Below, one piece after another: positions 9,455 to 24,000 of a stretch of 64,000 bases of DNA. Under the pieces are notes generated by a model that was given only the letters and a program-made list of their open reading frames with translations, did not search any database and was not told the origin of the DNA. The position numbers were made by a program, and so were the translations under genes. The stretch is from Branchiostoma floridae (Eukaryota; Chordata; Leptocardii; Amphioxiformes; Branchiostomatidae), in contig NC_049981.1 in NCBI RefSeq assembly GCF_000003815.2, positions 4,376,437-4,440,436 on the forward strand, written 5' to 3'. Each line of letters opens with the position of its first letter. Position 1 is the stretch's first letter.

Positions 9455-12032
9455 ATCCAAACAAAATGTCGCCAACAGACAACTAAATGATATATATTAT
9501 TCACATCGCTTTTAGTGAGGATAAAATATATAAGTCTAAATAAGAATGGTTAACGTGTCAAGTATTAGGTATGTGTTACATAAAACGATTGACATGTATA
9601 AGTAGCAATTGTGCTTCGTCCATACAAGTCTTTCTCTCAATTTTATTGTAAACATGGTTGTCATTATTGTCAAAGAATATTTTAAGATATATGTTAACAA
9701 CACAACAAGGTATCATTTTTTCATTTCATAACAATGGATAGTTGTAGCTTAATATGGAAGTAACATTAGATTTCCACATCTCCAGACCTGTTGTGTACTT
9801 TTCAATCTTCCATTTTTCTCGCCTAGTTTAAAAGTTCCGGCATATGATCATGGTGAAGGGAAGTGTTATATATATTAAGTACATGTGTATATGTCTAAGG
9901 ATTTTATTGGAGTATTTGGCCAAGATATGCAGTGGGGTGTCTTGTTTATCAACACAAGGTCCAATCCATAAACGTTCACATTTTTTTTTTCAAATTTAAA
10001 GTGAGGCTTAAATCGCTACAACTATCTTAAATATGTCTAAATGCGATTTCCATGGATGTAGCATCGGAGACAAATAAGGTTTTAACAGTTTCCTTAGAAT
10101 TGCGTGCTCTTAACTTTCATTTCAGCTGCACATATCATGTGCATCCATTGTATCCACGGCCACAACCTCTATTGCTAAGATAAAAAGAAGTGCAGATACA
10201 AGACTTCCTTAATGGATACCTACCTTTATACACCCAGCCTTGATTGATGATAACAATGCTATTGTAATTTTACATGATTTGCATGGCATGTATAAAATAC
10301 AGGGCGAAAGGTTTTGGGTTTCTATGTAGTCAATAATATTTTTAATCAGGCGCACATTCCGTCAAATAAACCTTTTTTTTATATTGAATGTTTATTTGCA
10401 ATTTCCTTCCCGGAGGCTAAATGCACGTACATGGTAGAAACATAGCTAACATGCATGTGACAATAGATAGCGATACCTATAATTGTAAAAAGAGACTACT
10501 CGATGAATGCAGTTTAGTCGTGGTCAATCAATTTGTGTATTACCTTTTTACGTCTGCTTGCATTTATATGTAAGGGCACATAATTGGTGTCATAAAACGT
10601 GCATATCAAGTCCATAGTAGTTACACTTTTTTTTCATACGGAGTTGTACGTATACACACAACACGCACCTCATACGTATCTCAATCGTTTTGTGAAAGTT
10701 TTAGGTATATTCGGTATCGCAGTAATTTCGGCGCGTCACGCCATATTTTCCCGTCGACGCAGCTCGACGCCGCCATTTTGAATATCCCGCTTAACTTTGT
10801 GACGTGATCCAGGAAGCGGTGGGCCGTTTCGTATTAAACGCTGCTTGTCCCATAAAATTTCGTGATTCGTGCGAAGAACAAATCGTAACATGTAGATAAC
10901 ATGTAGGCACCCCTTATTGTAATACCCCCATTCAACTAGACGGCGATTATGCTGCACGTCGCTGTGATCATAAACACACGAAGCGTATAAGATTCGTTGA
11001 CAAATCTGTACAATAGCTTTGTCGTCTGCGATCGCCGCCATACAGAAATTGTGGACGGTTGACTGAAGGTATGATAAGCGGCAATGTGACTTGTGTGACA
11101 AGACGTCTCAATAGTCTATTATCGGAGTCTAATTTTTTTTTATTAAAACATTACCTATCATATATTCAGTATCAAAACAACGTGTTGTAAGTTGCATTAA
11201 TTATATAAACACTAAAGACTTTGTACGGTATAGTGTGGGAAATGCTGTTATATTGTTGTTGTGTCTTGAACTGGAAACAAAATAACTCACATACCATATC
11301 ACATACCATGTGGTTACCTCAGAGTCTATTCATGTTTGTTGAACAATGTATAACGGCGCCTACGGGATATTCTGAGGACAAATTAAAAGTGGAGGACACT
11401 TCTGCACATTTAACTCACACGGGAACAAGATCAACCATTGAAAATAGAAATCTGATTCCTATACAAACACACGTATTATATTCACCTACACAAACACACA
11501 CTTTGCGTGTGTGTGTAATTCGTGTATTCAAGCGCATTCACAACAATCTGCTTTCACCTGTGAACTTTGACTTGGGGTGATGTTGAAGGACGTCCTGTAA
11601 TTTTCTTTATTCATTAACGGGAGATGCAGGCGTATCTAAATTTTGACATTACTATCTGTGACACGTCAGACGTTAATTCCTAATGTCAGATTGAATTTGA
11701 AAATATGAAGTATATATACACACAAACAATTTAGATACAAATAGTGCGGTGACCCTGAGTAAGCCAGCTGCGTTTTACGATTTGGTACGAAGTTATGTCA
11801 CCCCATGACCTTTAGATTTAAGCACATAATTTAGCCAGGTATGTAAAGGTTACACAAGGAAACGGCGCGCGTTCACATGGGGGTTTGTCTGTTCACTTCT
11901 CCTGAAGAAGACACCGTTCTTGTGTGAGTGTACGTCTGGAGATACGACCTATCTTTTCGGATAAGACTTACATCTTCACGTTGTGTGTCGGATACTTTTA
12001 AACGTAAAGTTGTTCACTTATACGACTACACA
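9455..12032. other. Intergenic spacer between gene A and gene B
   Basis: No CCP, TM or repeat-element coding seen. A possible poly(A) signal AATAAA lies at about 10365 but is 0.9 kb beyond the gene A stop. An alternating TATATATA stretch at 11711-11718 is about 320 bp before the gene B ATG; promoter use is not established. Open frames here match nothing I recognise. Confidence 0.5.
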
Positions 12033-12087
12033 ATGAAGCTTGCCCTGGGGATAGTCGGCGCACTCATGGTGGCTAATTTCAGCCTGG
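12033..12087 (+). CDS. Gene B signal-peptide exon
   Basis: ATG follows CTACACA. Encodes [18 protein letters not shown] plus one base, then GTAAGT. A Lys then a hydrophobic core is a typical signal peptide. Ends in phase 1, which matches every downstream module. The reading frame is open upstream but has no earlier in-frame ATG within the visible 5' stretch. Confidence 0.85.
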
Positions 12088-15000
12088 GTAAGTACAAATG
12101 TGTTTACTGACTTTTGTCAACTGTAGTATACCACACTTTTAGTCAACTGTACAAGACCCCATGGTTTTGGTTGTTTGCAACTCTGTAACTATTGAGAACC
12201 GGTGTTACATTCTTTATTCCAACTCTAATGCGAGATACACAATTCCTTTACAGCCTTTTATTCAATCGGTTGCTGTGTACTGCGCAACCATAATGCCTGC
12301 AAGCACTAGTAATATCTGTTGCCTTGGCCCTTGTTACATGTTCCAAAGCCCTGTTGACTTCTCGTCTAACAAAGGCTTTCCAAGTCGAATTAGGAGCATT
12401 TTTGTGACATTTGTAAATGTTTCTTACATTTCTAGTGAATCTTTGCTTCTTTTAAACCCCCTTGATGTCGGATAGCCCGTGTCTTGACCTATAACCCCCT
12501 AGTGTTTACCTAGTACAAACGTTCTAAAGTGTCTTGGATCTTAAATCCCATTGCAAGACCATCAAGACGTCCTGCGTCACTAATCACCTGGCTGTAAGTA
12601 GTGCAATTATGCACCTATCCGTGGTCTATACGTGCCTTTCACGGATCACTGATAACGCAGTGTCTATATGTACATTCAATATAGGAGTAAACAATAACGG
12701 ATGTAGTTAATTTAAGACAGCACTAAGACCATTGATCAGATAAATGTATTGGCTTTCTTACAGTTTTCTGTCAAACGATTCCACCTGCATTACGTAAGTA
12801 CCTCAATACTTCATACGAGTATCTAATTATCCTGGGTGGGGAGGGGGGTGTGAATACATGCCTTCACTCAGTAATAGACATACTTTCAAAATTCTTTACA
12901 AATCCTTTGATTTATACTCTTATGATTAATACCATTCGCAACTACATGTAACTGCAGTGTTACGTGTATGGGGAGAGAGTTGGCAGGTGGCTTTGTAACA
13001 ATCTTATTTTTCATTGAATGAAATTAAATTTGACAAAAGGGATATTCTTGAGACGGAAATACATGTCTCAATGTGTTGTTAGTACTTGATTAGAGCCAAG
13101 TTGAATCTGTATCTATATAGCCTGGATAACCATCCTTAGGCGTAAGACATCAGATGAATAGAAGGTGACAATATTCTCGGAAGTATTTCAGACTATTTTC
13201 TAGGATAGGGTATGTTGTGATAGTCAGAGTCAGGTGTAACCAAAGCCAATACGTTGGGACTCCTTTTCCATCAATCTAAAAAAACGAAACTTGCCCATTT
13301 TTTCAAGTGCTGAAAAAGACGTGTGTTAAGCTTCGTTTCGGTGGTCTATAGAAACCGATACCGTTAATAAACGCTTCTAGTGCGACGTGCCAAGCTAACG
13401 GCCAATGGAGTAACCCTGTCCATACTTGCACACGTAAGATGGTTTTGACACTAACAGACATTGGCAATTTCAAGCAAAATACAGTTGTCACACGCCTACA
13501 CTAGGTTAGTGACAAGAGGAGAAAGGAGGCCTCTTTCAATATTGTAATTTGCAATTGGGCAATTAGACTTTTACTAAAGGCCGCCGTTCCATGTATCGTT
13601 AATACAATAGAAGCTGGTAACTTTTATTATTGGTCAATTGTCATCGCGCATGTCAGGCTAACCCAAATTTGGTAACTTTTATTTTACATTGCACATTGAA
13701 AGTAACGGGCCTGTCAAGAGTCCAATAAAATATATAGCAAGCCGCAATTTAATTCCGGAAAAACAATTTAATTCAGGACTGCACGACAATAACTAAAAAA
13801 TGCTTTACCCAATCTTGTTTATATTTTTATGGAGTACATAGCAGGGGGTGACTAATTCGCGGAACACATTAATAAGTCCCTAGGGAGAAGTCCAATTATA
13901 CATAATTATGCTATAATTATACATAAATGGGGGGCGAAAACGCTAGTGATATCGCTGTCACACCTGTAGTAACTGTTACATGTACAACCCTTTTAAAACG
14001 TATAATATAGGCCCCTGTAAACAATATCATCATTGCCCTTATTCATTGCCATTAATCTACAGATTATAAAATCTTATAGGAAACATTGCCACTCCATCAT
14101 GTATACTGTTAGCCTGGGTACCATCCGGAAAGTAGTTCGCTCCGACGTTCCTTATATACTATATACAGTCGCTTCTAGCTCTGACATTCATTATACACTA
14201 TATACAGTTGCTTCTCTGTGTTTCCGTCTGGGAACGCGGACCATCTTAACGTCTGGAATCGTCCAAATTATGGAAGCAGGCGCTGATTGGTCCCCGCATA
14301 GGAGCGAATTATGGAATGGGTTCATGTGATCGTTCGAACCGGTGTTCCAACACCTGAAAAGCCCCACGTCCCCTAGCGCATGTGGGCGCCGGCCTGTTGT
14401 CATCGAACGAGTGCTCTAGAACACATTCCTTGATTCGCTTATCAACTGGAGTCACCACCAAACGGTTTGAATGCGCAAGTCTCCAGACGGATAGCAGAAG
14501 CGAACATAGGAGCGAACTACTATCCGGATGGTACCCAGGCTAGTATAATGTACTGTCCCTATAGCACCATTGTCTTGTAATCGTCTGGTATATATAAGTC
14601 GTGCTGTCTATTGCGCAACTATGACCTTTGGGGTCACTTCCTGTGGGGACGGGGCCCATGCACAACTGCAGCCCACGCTGAATGACGTAACTCCTAAATG
14701 TAAACCACTATTGCGCAATCGCCACACTTACAACACTACACACTATTTTTCAAGTACAAACATCCCCTGCAAAACCGTCAAAAGCCTCTAGACAAAAAAA
14801 ACGTTTCTTCTCCTTCTCAAGAGCTACCCACATGCCAAATATCAGATCAATCTGTCTTGTGAAGGAGATTTTCTGTTCACAGACACAGAGTGTAGAAGGT
14901 TTCTACACATACCTATGGTATTATGCAAATTACCACCTAAATTGAATAACAAGCATACAATTATGTACATCATTACGTGAGCTATCTGCATACCTACAGT

Positions 15001-18000
15001 CATTAACATCCATCAACCCCTTCTTGCATTATTCCTTCTCAAAACCTAAAACAAGAATTACTTTCACCGCCCCTGCGAAACCCCTAGGTGGCTAAAACTT
15101 ACACACCTTACTATGCTTTAACACAGCTACCTACAACTTAAAAATCATCACCCAAACAAGTCCCAAACAAAAAAAGCAAAACCGGAAGTTCCGCTGCAGT
15201 ACCAAAACACGTCGCTAGAGCGCTCTGCCGTAACGCAATTCCTGCCCTTTATTTTTCATGTCTAATCCTACCCACATACCAAATATCAAAACCATCCATC
15301 CACGCGTTCCCTAGTTATCAGGCTGACAAACGACCCCCTGACATCAAAACAGCAGTGACTACAAACCCTTCGTTTCGCGAAGGGAATGAACATTGTGTAC
15401 ATTAACGACAGTGTACATTAACGACATGGTGGATGGTTTAGTCACTTGCCCTTTTTTATTTGCGGACGACAGCTCCTTATTGGATATCGTGGAAAATCCC
15501 AACTCAACAGCCATTCGTATCAATAGTGATCTCATGAAGATTTCATCTTGGTCTGCAAGATGGCTTATGGAGCTAAATCCCTTGAAAACTGAAGAAATGC
15601 TTTTTCTAAGAAATTAAATCCCCCTTACCATCCACATCTTTTCCCCAACAACTGTGTTATTAAGTCCGTTAAATCTCATAAGCACATAGGAAGTATTTTA
15701 ACAACCACCATGTCTTGGGAAATGCAAATTTCAAATATGATTTCCAAGACATCTAAACGAGTGTCTGCACTTAACAAATTGAAATTTAGATTACCTCGAA
15801 CAGTACTTGATACTTTTTATAAGTCCTTTATCCGTCCTCTTCTTGAGTACGCCGATATCATATGGCATGGATGTACTTTATGTGATTCCCAACGTTTAGA
15901 ACGTGTTCAGTACGAGTGTGCACTTACAGTCTCAGGGACAGTAAGAGGTTCTTCTTACTCTTCGCTCCTTGCTGAACTTGGTTGGGAAAGACTTTCTGAT
16001 CGGCGACACGTTCACTCCTTGGTCATGTTTTACAAGATTGTTAACGGTCATACTCGCCAGTATCTTAAGGACTTGATCCCTCCCGTAGTTTCTGTTTTTA
16101 CTTGTCATAATCTTCGCAACAAACACAACCTAAGGGTACCGATTTGCACTACAAGTCGATACCAAAAGTCTTTTATTCCTTATGCAACACAACACTGGAA
16201 TGGTCTTGACACTGCTGTTCCTTCACTTAGCTTTTCACTGTATAAAAAACATTTAATGAAATTAGTACGCCCCTCCATCAATAAACATTTTAGCTACGGT
16301 CCTCGGTACACCTGCGCACTCCTTACACGCCTTCGCATAGGCACCTGCAGTGTAAACTAAAGTTTATTTATCCGAAATTTAGCTTCTAGTCCAGCCTGTA
16401 ACTGTGGGTGTCGATGTGAAGGTGTTGTGCATTTTTTTGTTATACTGCCCTACCTACCAACAATACAGAACCATTTTTTTCGGCAATCTTCAGAACCTGC
16501 TAGGCAATACTCTTGACTTCAATAGTTTATCCGAATCAGCCCGTATCCATCTACTATTAAGGGGTTCACCTTTCCTGTCACATTCTACAAACTGCAGTAT
16601 CTTACAGTTAACCCAGTTATATATTGTACATACGAAACGTTTTGCAACTACCTTGTAACCTGACTTATATGTAAATAGCTGTGAACTGTTTGTTTTGATA
16701 TTGTCATGTATTTGTTCTTGTCAGTTATCTTTTTTTTTGAGAGGTGATGTGACTATTGCAATGGCCTAGTGGGTAGAGTGTTCGCCTTGCATTCGGTAGG
16801 TCGTGAGTTCGATCCCCGGCCGAGTCATACCAAAGACTTTAAAAATGGTACATGCTTCTTTCTCTGCTTAGCACTCAGCATTCGGGAAAGATTATGGAAG
16901 TTGAACAGACACCACTACCAGTGGACTAGCCCCCTGCTGTAGTGATTGCGTTGTGTGGCCCAAGGGCTACTGAAACGGAGATGGGCGCCGCCCTATGCGC
17001 CATCAGACGCGGGAAGGAACTTTGACTTTGACTTTTGACTTTGATGTGACTATTAGCGTACTGCTAGAGTGTATTACCTCTCTGTCTCTCTCTCAAAATG
17101 CATTGAGATGAAAGATCGCCTATTTTTCCTTTTTGAAATTGTGAATATTGTGTAAAAGTTCACTGAACTTTATTTTTTTTATTTTAGCCGGACAGTGTTT
17201 GACGTTGACGGCCCCAAATAACGGGATGCTGACTCCTACCGGAATGATCTCCTACCAGGACACGGTCACGTTCTCTTGTAACACGGGTTATGTGCTGAGC
17301 GGAGCCTCCACTACGACATGCCAGGTTGATTTAACATGGAGTAATGCTGTTCCAACATGCCAACGTAAGAAAATACCTCTAAACAAGAGTTCTAAGAAGT
17401 CATAACCCCGTAATATATTCATCGCATTTCATGTTTGATTGGGGGTCCCTACTCAGACGGAGGGTTAAGCCCACCCGTGACAACGTTCATGTCGCCTAAC
17501 GCCAGAAAGGCTTATTATAGAGCCACCAAATTTGTGAGTTTTTAAAAAATTAGTTGGTAACGATTTCACAAAGATTAAAAAAATTCCCATTTTCGTGTTG
17601 CCACGGCAGCCGTTTGTTGGCGGTCATTTTTGACGAAAATCGCTAAATTCAGTTCTAACAAGAGTCTGAAAACTCAAACCTGCTTGAAATATTTTGTTTT
17701 GTGATGGTGCGTATGGTGTGTTGTGGGGGTTGATATGGTTTGACGTTTGGCAAAATTATTCCATCATTGTTCTTAAGTTATATATCTACCTATGGTAAAC
17801 AGTGAGATCCAAAACTACACCTTTCTGGTGTCCTCACCATTTCATTTTTATTTCCTATTGTTACACCTGCACCTGGCACATACATTGTATCTCAATGTGT
17901 ATATAATGGTTCACACCATACAGAGGTGACAGCAATGGTCACAGTTGCTCTTTTTTGCTCCTTGGAAGATTTTGACCAGAATGCCCCAGCAGTTCTAGCA

Positions 18001-21000
18001 AGCTGCTAGAGGGCCCAAACATACAACACTTCTTCCTTACACCACAAGCTATGTGCCACCAAAAATCAAGACCATAGCATATCCATGTCAAAAGATACAA
18101 AAATCCAAGTTCTGTTGCAGTACCAAGGTCACACACCAGGTGATCCAAAATTGACTTTGACCTTCGTCTTCCAAACACCTACCCAAATACCAAATATCAT
18201 TACAATCCATCAACAGGTTCTAAAGTTATGCTGACCACAAATATGTGGAAACACAAACAGACACACACACAGACACACCAAAAATTATACCTCCATTTTT
18301 CATGGAAGTAAATCACACGTTCTGTTCTGGAGATATAGCACTGGAAACGACCCTTACACTCACTCCCATGCTACTGAAAACTCAAAACACATGTTACAGC
18401 TGCTAGCTGTCCCCAAGGAGGTTGAGACAGAGGGAATGAGGCCAGATCACTCCATATCAGGAAAAGGGGTGTAAATATTTAAAAAAAAACGAACCACAAA
18501 ACAACAGCAAACTTCTAATCTACTTAATAGCACAATAGGTCACACACTCTATCCCCATAGCAAAGGAAATCGCAATCCATCCAGAGGTTCTAGAGATATC
18601 GGTCCGGAATCACAAAGATCCCTACCAGAAACAGTACATGCTTTTTTCAAGCATGTAACAACGTATCTTTCACCATTACTGCTATATTCTTATTAAATAA
18701 AATGTTATATTTAGAATATCTTTCCTTTAAGTCTATCATTCAAGTAACCGTTGTTCATATACCACCCCAACAGGCGTGCAGTGCCCACAATTGGGGGCTC
18801 TTACAAACGGAGTCTTGAGACCATCGGGCGCCACATCATACCAGGACGTGGTAGAGTTCATTTGTAACCTGGGGTACGGACTTGATGGTCCTCCTAACAC
18901 TACCTGCCAGGCAGACCGCACGTGGAGCAATCCTGTCCGAACATGTTCAGGTACATACAGGGAAAAATACTATATATAAGATACTATAACTATGTTGTGT
19001 TACGTACATGTATGAGTGTTTGTCTTGCAGTCGGTAGGTCGTAAGTTCGTTCCCAGGCCAAGTCAAACCAAAGACTTGGAATATGGTGCAATGCTGCTTT
19101 CTCTGCGTAGCATTTAGCAATTTGGAACAAATGCTTATTGGAGTTGAGCACACAGACTACATTTGGAGTCGCCTCCTGTCACAGTGATTGCAAAACGCAG
19201 TGAAGCTAAAGAAACAGAGGTTGGCGCCGTCCGATGCACCATAGAAAGGACGTAACAGTGTAGAGCATATGTTATGGCCCTTCCTTGTTGGAACGAAAAT
19301 CATAGTACATGTTTTTCACGTGATCCCTCCTTTATTTCAGCTGTACAATGTCCATCGCTGTCGGCTCCGTCTAACGGAGCGGTGTCTTCCACTGGACCGA
19401 ACTTTTACCAGGACCAGGTCACCTTCAGCTGTGATCCGGGCTACGGACTGGACGGCACCGGTAGATTGACTTGTCAAGCTGACGGAATGTGGAGCAACCC
19501 TGCTCCAACTTGTAGACGTAAGATGCATTGCTATTGATCCATTCGTAAATTGTATAAGGTCAAAAGAGCAATATGAAAATTAAACTGGTACTCACGTCAA
19601 AAAAATATGCTTGTGATAAGAATATTTTATCAGGCATCCACCAAGGTCCAGAATAGTTGCGTTTATGTCTAGAATCTATTATAAGTGAAGAATGCATTAC
19701 AATTCAAGTGAACACCGGCCGAATTTTAGATCGGCTGGAGCTCGAAGAATGTCAAGTTTCCCGAGTTTTGACCGGATTTTTCGCAAAAACATTTGCTCCG
19801 TCACAAACTGGACGGGATTCAGTGTTTCACTCTGGAAATTTGAAGTTTTTTTTTTTTCTTGCCATTTTGGTTCACAGCTGATATTACATGGATGTTTTGA
19901 TCCAACGGACGAGCGGCTAAAAAATTGCCCGAAGCCCTAGTAAAGGTCCGTTTACAAATCAAGAATTTAGCTCGGCCGAGTACTGTTGAGTTAGCAGATG
20001 CGAAGTGTATTAGGATGAGAGCGTTAAATACATCCCCCCACTTTTTAATGTTACCCGGCCTGATGGACGAAGTTGGTCATGGCGGTTAGGATACGAAAAT
20101 ACTATACTTGCTTGTGAATGGGCTCCAATGTACTGTATCTGTTACGGCCACGCTGAGCAGAACGGGCAAGTCCACAAGTGGCTAACATATAGCGACGGAG
20201 AGTATTACTCGGAGTCAAGCCCCCAACATCCGTGAACTGGAAAGTCTGGGAACCTTATGCCGCTAACGGCGGCGGAGAGGAGACATCGCTTGCCCCCAAA
20301 TTTAACCTTTCTCCTCCCTTCCATTACAAAAGGCGACGGACTTTTCGCACGCCTGGAATCCTTGTACCAGACTCCCCATGTGGGTCGGGACTTTACTTAT
20401 GTTCTAGGCATAGATATGCGACGCTACTAATATTTCGCGACGAGCCGTCGTTCGTTCTATGGCCGAAAATGCCCATCTGGAGTAGAGCTCGCCGACACGT
20501 CGGCCGAGCTCAATTCTTGATTTGTGACGGGGGTTAACGATGGCAGTNNNNNNNNNNNNNNNNNNNNNNNNNNNNNNNNNNNNNNNNNNNNNNNNNNNNN
20601 NNNNNNNNNNNNNNNNNNNNNNNNNNNNNNNNNNNNNNNNNNNNNNNCCCCCCCCCCTCTTTCAATGTTTAGTGTTTCTCTGCATTGCTCATCCATCAGT
20701 CGCACTGATTTTGGATAATCGTATTCCACGATTCTAGTTGGACAATGTCCGAGTCTGGCGGCCCCTGCGAATGGACAACGGGATAATGTCGGAGTGAACT
20801 CCTTCCAAACCACCGTCACCTTCACCTGTAACTCAGGCTACCAACTGGTCGGCGCCTCCAGTGCAACGTGCCAGGCTGATCTAACATGGAGTGATAACGT
20901 TCCAACATGTCAACGTATGATAATTTCAACATTTTTAAGATAGCATTAACCAACACAGCCAACACAGTTACTCAACGTACAAGCAATCATAGAATCTTAG

Positions 21001-24000
21001 TACAGTCAAAACGTCCAAAGAAGAAACTCAGCGAACAAGGTTTTACTAGAGACTTGGCCCAATGTGAATATTGTTTTCAAAAAACAGAAAGTGGTGCTTA
21101 ATGCACCTTGTGTAGAGTTGATTTGGGCAGATTTGACTGTATACTACATGTTTGGGGTTTAGAAGGCTCTGGAAAGAATGGGATTGGGTCGGTGCATGTA
21201 GTAATCCACTGCTCATGTTTTCCTACGGCATTATGCAGCCTTTACCTTCTACATGTCTGTCTTTTTTATTTATGTGTTATATTAGTTACTAACAATGCAC
21301 GTAAGTGCAGGGCCAAATTACCCCCCTCTGTCTGAAAGCAGAAAAAGCAAAACAGTAGACATTCTGTGTTGAGCTACATGCAGAGTACAGGACACAATCA
21401 TCATCATTACATTATTCTGTGCCTTGTATCTCTGTAACCATCAACTTTTATTGACATTCTTGTTACCTCAGCTGTAACGTGCTCGGCTCGGACGGCCCCA
21501 ACGAACGGAGCAGTGAATACAACCGGTTCTGCATCGTACCAAGACGACGTCCAGTTTACTTGCGACCAGGGCTACCAGCTAAACGGTGACTCTAGTGCTA
21601 CCTGCCAAGCTGACGGAACATGGAATGCATCTGTTCCGACATGCACAGGTACATCAAAATGATGTGTAGTGAATACAGTTATAATTTACAACAAAAAAGA
21701 ACGCATTGTGATCATTACTTCCCGGTCTACGTCATTTTGAAAATCAGTAGGTAAGGAATGAAAGGAAAAAAAGAGTGAGCTTTTGGGGTCTAGTTCTCCA
21801 TGCCATGAAATCTTCGAAGACATTGTCAGCATGTACGATGAGGATTCCCTTGAAGTTTGTATTCCGATTAGAAAGAAGTGGATATCTAACTTTAAACATA
21901 GCAAATTGATACACACACCACGGGTGACAGCTGAATTGTCCATTTTTTTCTTTCTTTTCTCTCACCTCACCTTATGTTACTGGGTGTCCCCTGCAAAACA
22001 ATGATCATAATCATTTGATAGACAAGTCTCTAAGCTATATACTTATGCTCTTAAACTTGCGTTGTGTACCTTTTTTGAGTCTCAACTTATTGGTCACCCC
22101 TCGTACAGTTACCGTACGAAGCTAGATGTTGAATCTATACAATATATGAGCAAACATCATACATAAGTCATTGTAGATTGTACATCTGCTTTACAATTAT
22201 TATGCTTTCTTGAAATAGTACCGACTCGTGATAAGGTATTTCATTCATACATTCCATTCTAATCTTTTCCTAATATCATTCTCTGTTTTAGTTGTACAAT
22301 GTCCGGCATTGACTCCTCCAACAAACGGAGCGCTAACTCCTACGGGGACTACCTCCTACAACACCGTGGTCATGTTTAGCTGTAACACTGGATACATACG
22401 GACAGGCGCTGAAACCACGAGGTGCCAAGATGACGGAATATGGAGTAACGCTGTTCCAACATGCACACGTATGTCGGCTTTGAATTTGGTGTATGCGAAC
22501 AACAATTTCCATCAAAGTGTAATAAACTAACCAAATAGTGACTCCAACAAAAGATGATTCCAACAAAACTAATATGGCATTTGACACTAAACAAATAAAA
22601 TATCCACGCACTTATAATATGAGAAAGGAACATCACTATATATATATAGAAGAGTACGAAATTGTCGTTAATACTTCAATTTGGCTGGCGGTTACTTCTT
22701 GAAATATTCACTATAACAAAGAATGTCACTTGAATTTCGTAAATTGTTATATACCTAACATTTTCGGAACGTTAACAAAGAAGGTTTTACATTACTTTAA
22801 AATCCAATCCACCACTGCACATCATATATGTTCTTCTAAACTGTTACTGAGGCTAAACTTTGCAAATTTCACACGAAGAATTGTTAAGACCTGGCAGTTA
22901 TCATATAATTAGAAATAAGGCAACACGACAATTGAAATGTGATAATTGTAATATGTCAATTACAATGTTAAGTTACAGCTTTGTGGACATTACATACATG
23001 TATACAACAGGGTAAAAGTAGCTTTTTGACTGTTTGCTTTTCTAGTTGGTCTGTCCCATGCGATAAGATGTCTTTACTATCCATGATAATGCTCTAAGGT
23101 ATTTTGGTTGATAATGGTAAATGGTTTGACCAAGATACTTTCCTTTTTAGCTGTTACATGTCCAACGCTGACTGCCCTTGTCAATGGTGCATGGAATCCT
23201 ACCGGGGCGAACTCATACCAGAATACGGTTACGATCAACTGTAACGCGGGATACGTACTAGATGGGGTATCCAGCATCACGTGCCAGGCAGATCGCACAT
23301 GGAGTGCCACATTACCAACATGCAGACGCAAGTCGACTTTTATTTGAAACTACTACATAAATTTCTTTTTCTATTTGCTTTTGGACAGACGAGGACAATG
23401 TGGCACTGCACTCAAGTTTGCAACTTATACTTACAGTGCCACATACACAGTACACACAGAAGGCAACGGTACTAGTAGTCTTTTTTCTTTTACCTCACGG
23501 ACCGAAGTCAGGTACACAATTTTACACCTAGGTAAAGTGAGGAAGGTCGTGTAAAGTGCCTTCCTCGAAGGTACAACGTCGGGGGCGCGGCGAGCCCTAG
23601 ATCTAGATTGTGGCGTTGTGTGTGGCGTAACTGGTAAAGCGTTCGGCTACATGGAAATTTTATTCGGATTCGGCATCGGATCTGTCTGTATCCGCCAAAG
23701 ACTGAAAAAATCTCTGGATGTATATACCTGGATACGAGGTCATTTTGAGCAATTACACTCCAAGCGGAAATTCGGCCGGTGGACATGGAGAAAATAGACA
23801 AAATAGAAATCCGAAAAAATGCCTAAAAACAACACATTAAAAAAAACGTAGATGAACCTCAGCTTGGCGTGTACAGTAACACTGACAGTGACAGAACAAT
23901 TCCTTTCTACGTTATACTTTCCATTGACTTATTCAAAACTTTTTAATCCAGCCGTTCAGTGTCCACCATTGACAGCCCCTGTAAATGGCGCATTGAGTCA

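Noticed and set aside
10736-11038. Minus-strand open frame of about 100 codons
   Set aside because: No recognised domain, no splice context, and it overlaps ordinary spacer DNA; kept as unsupported.
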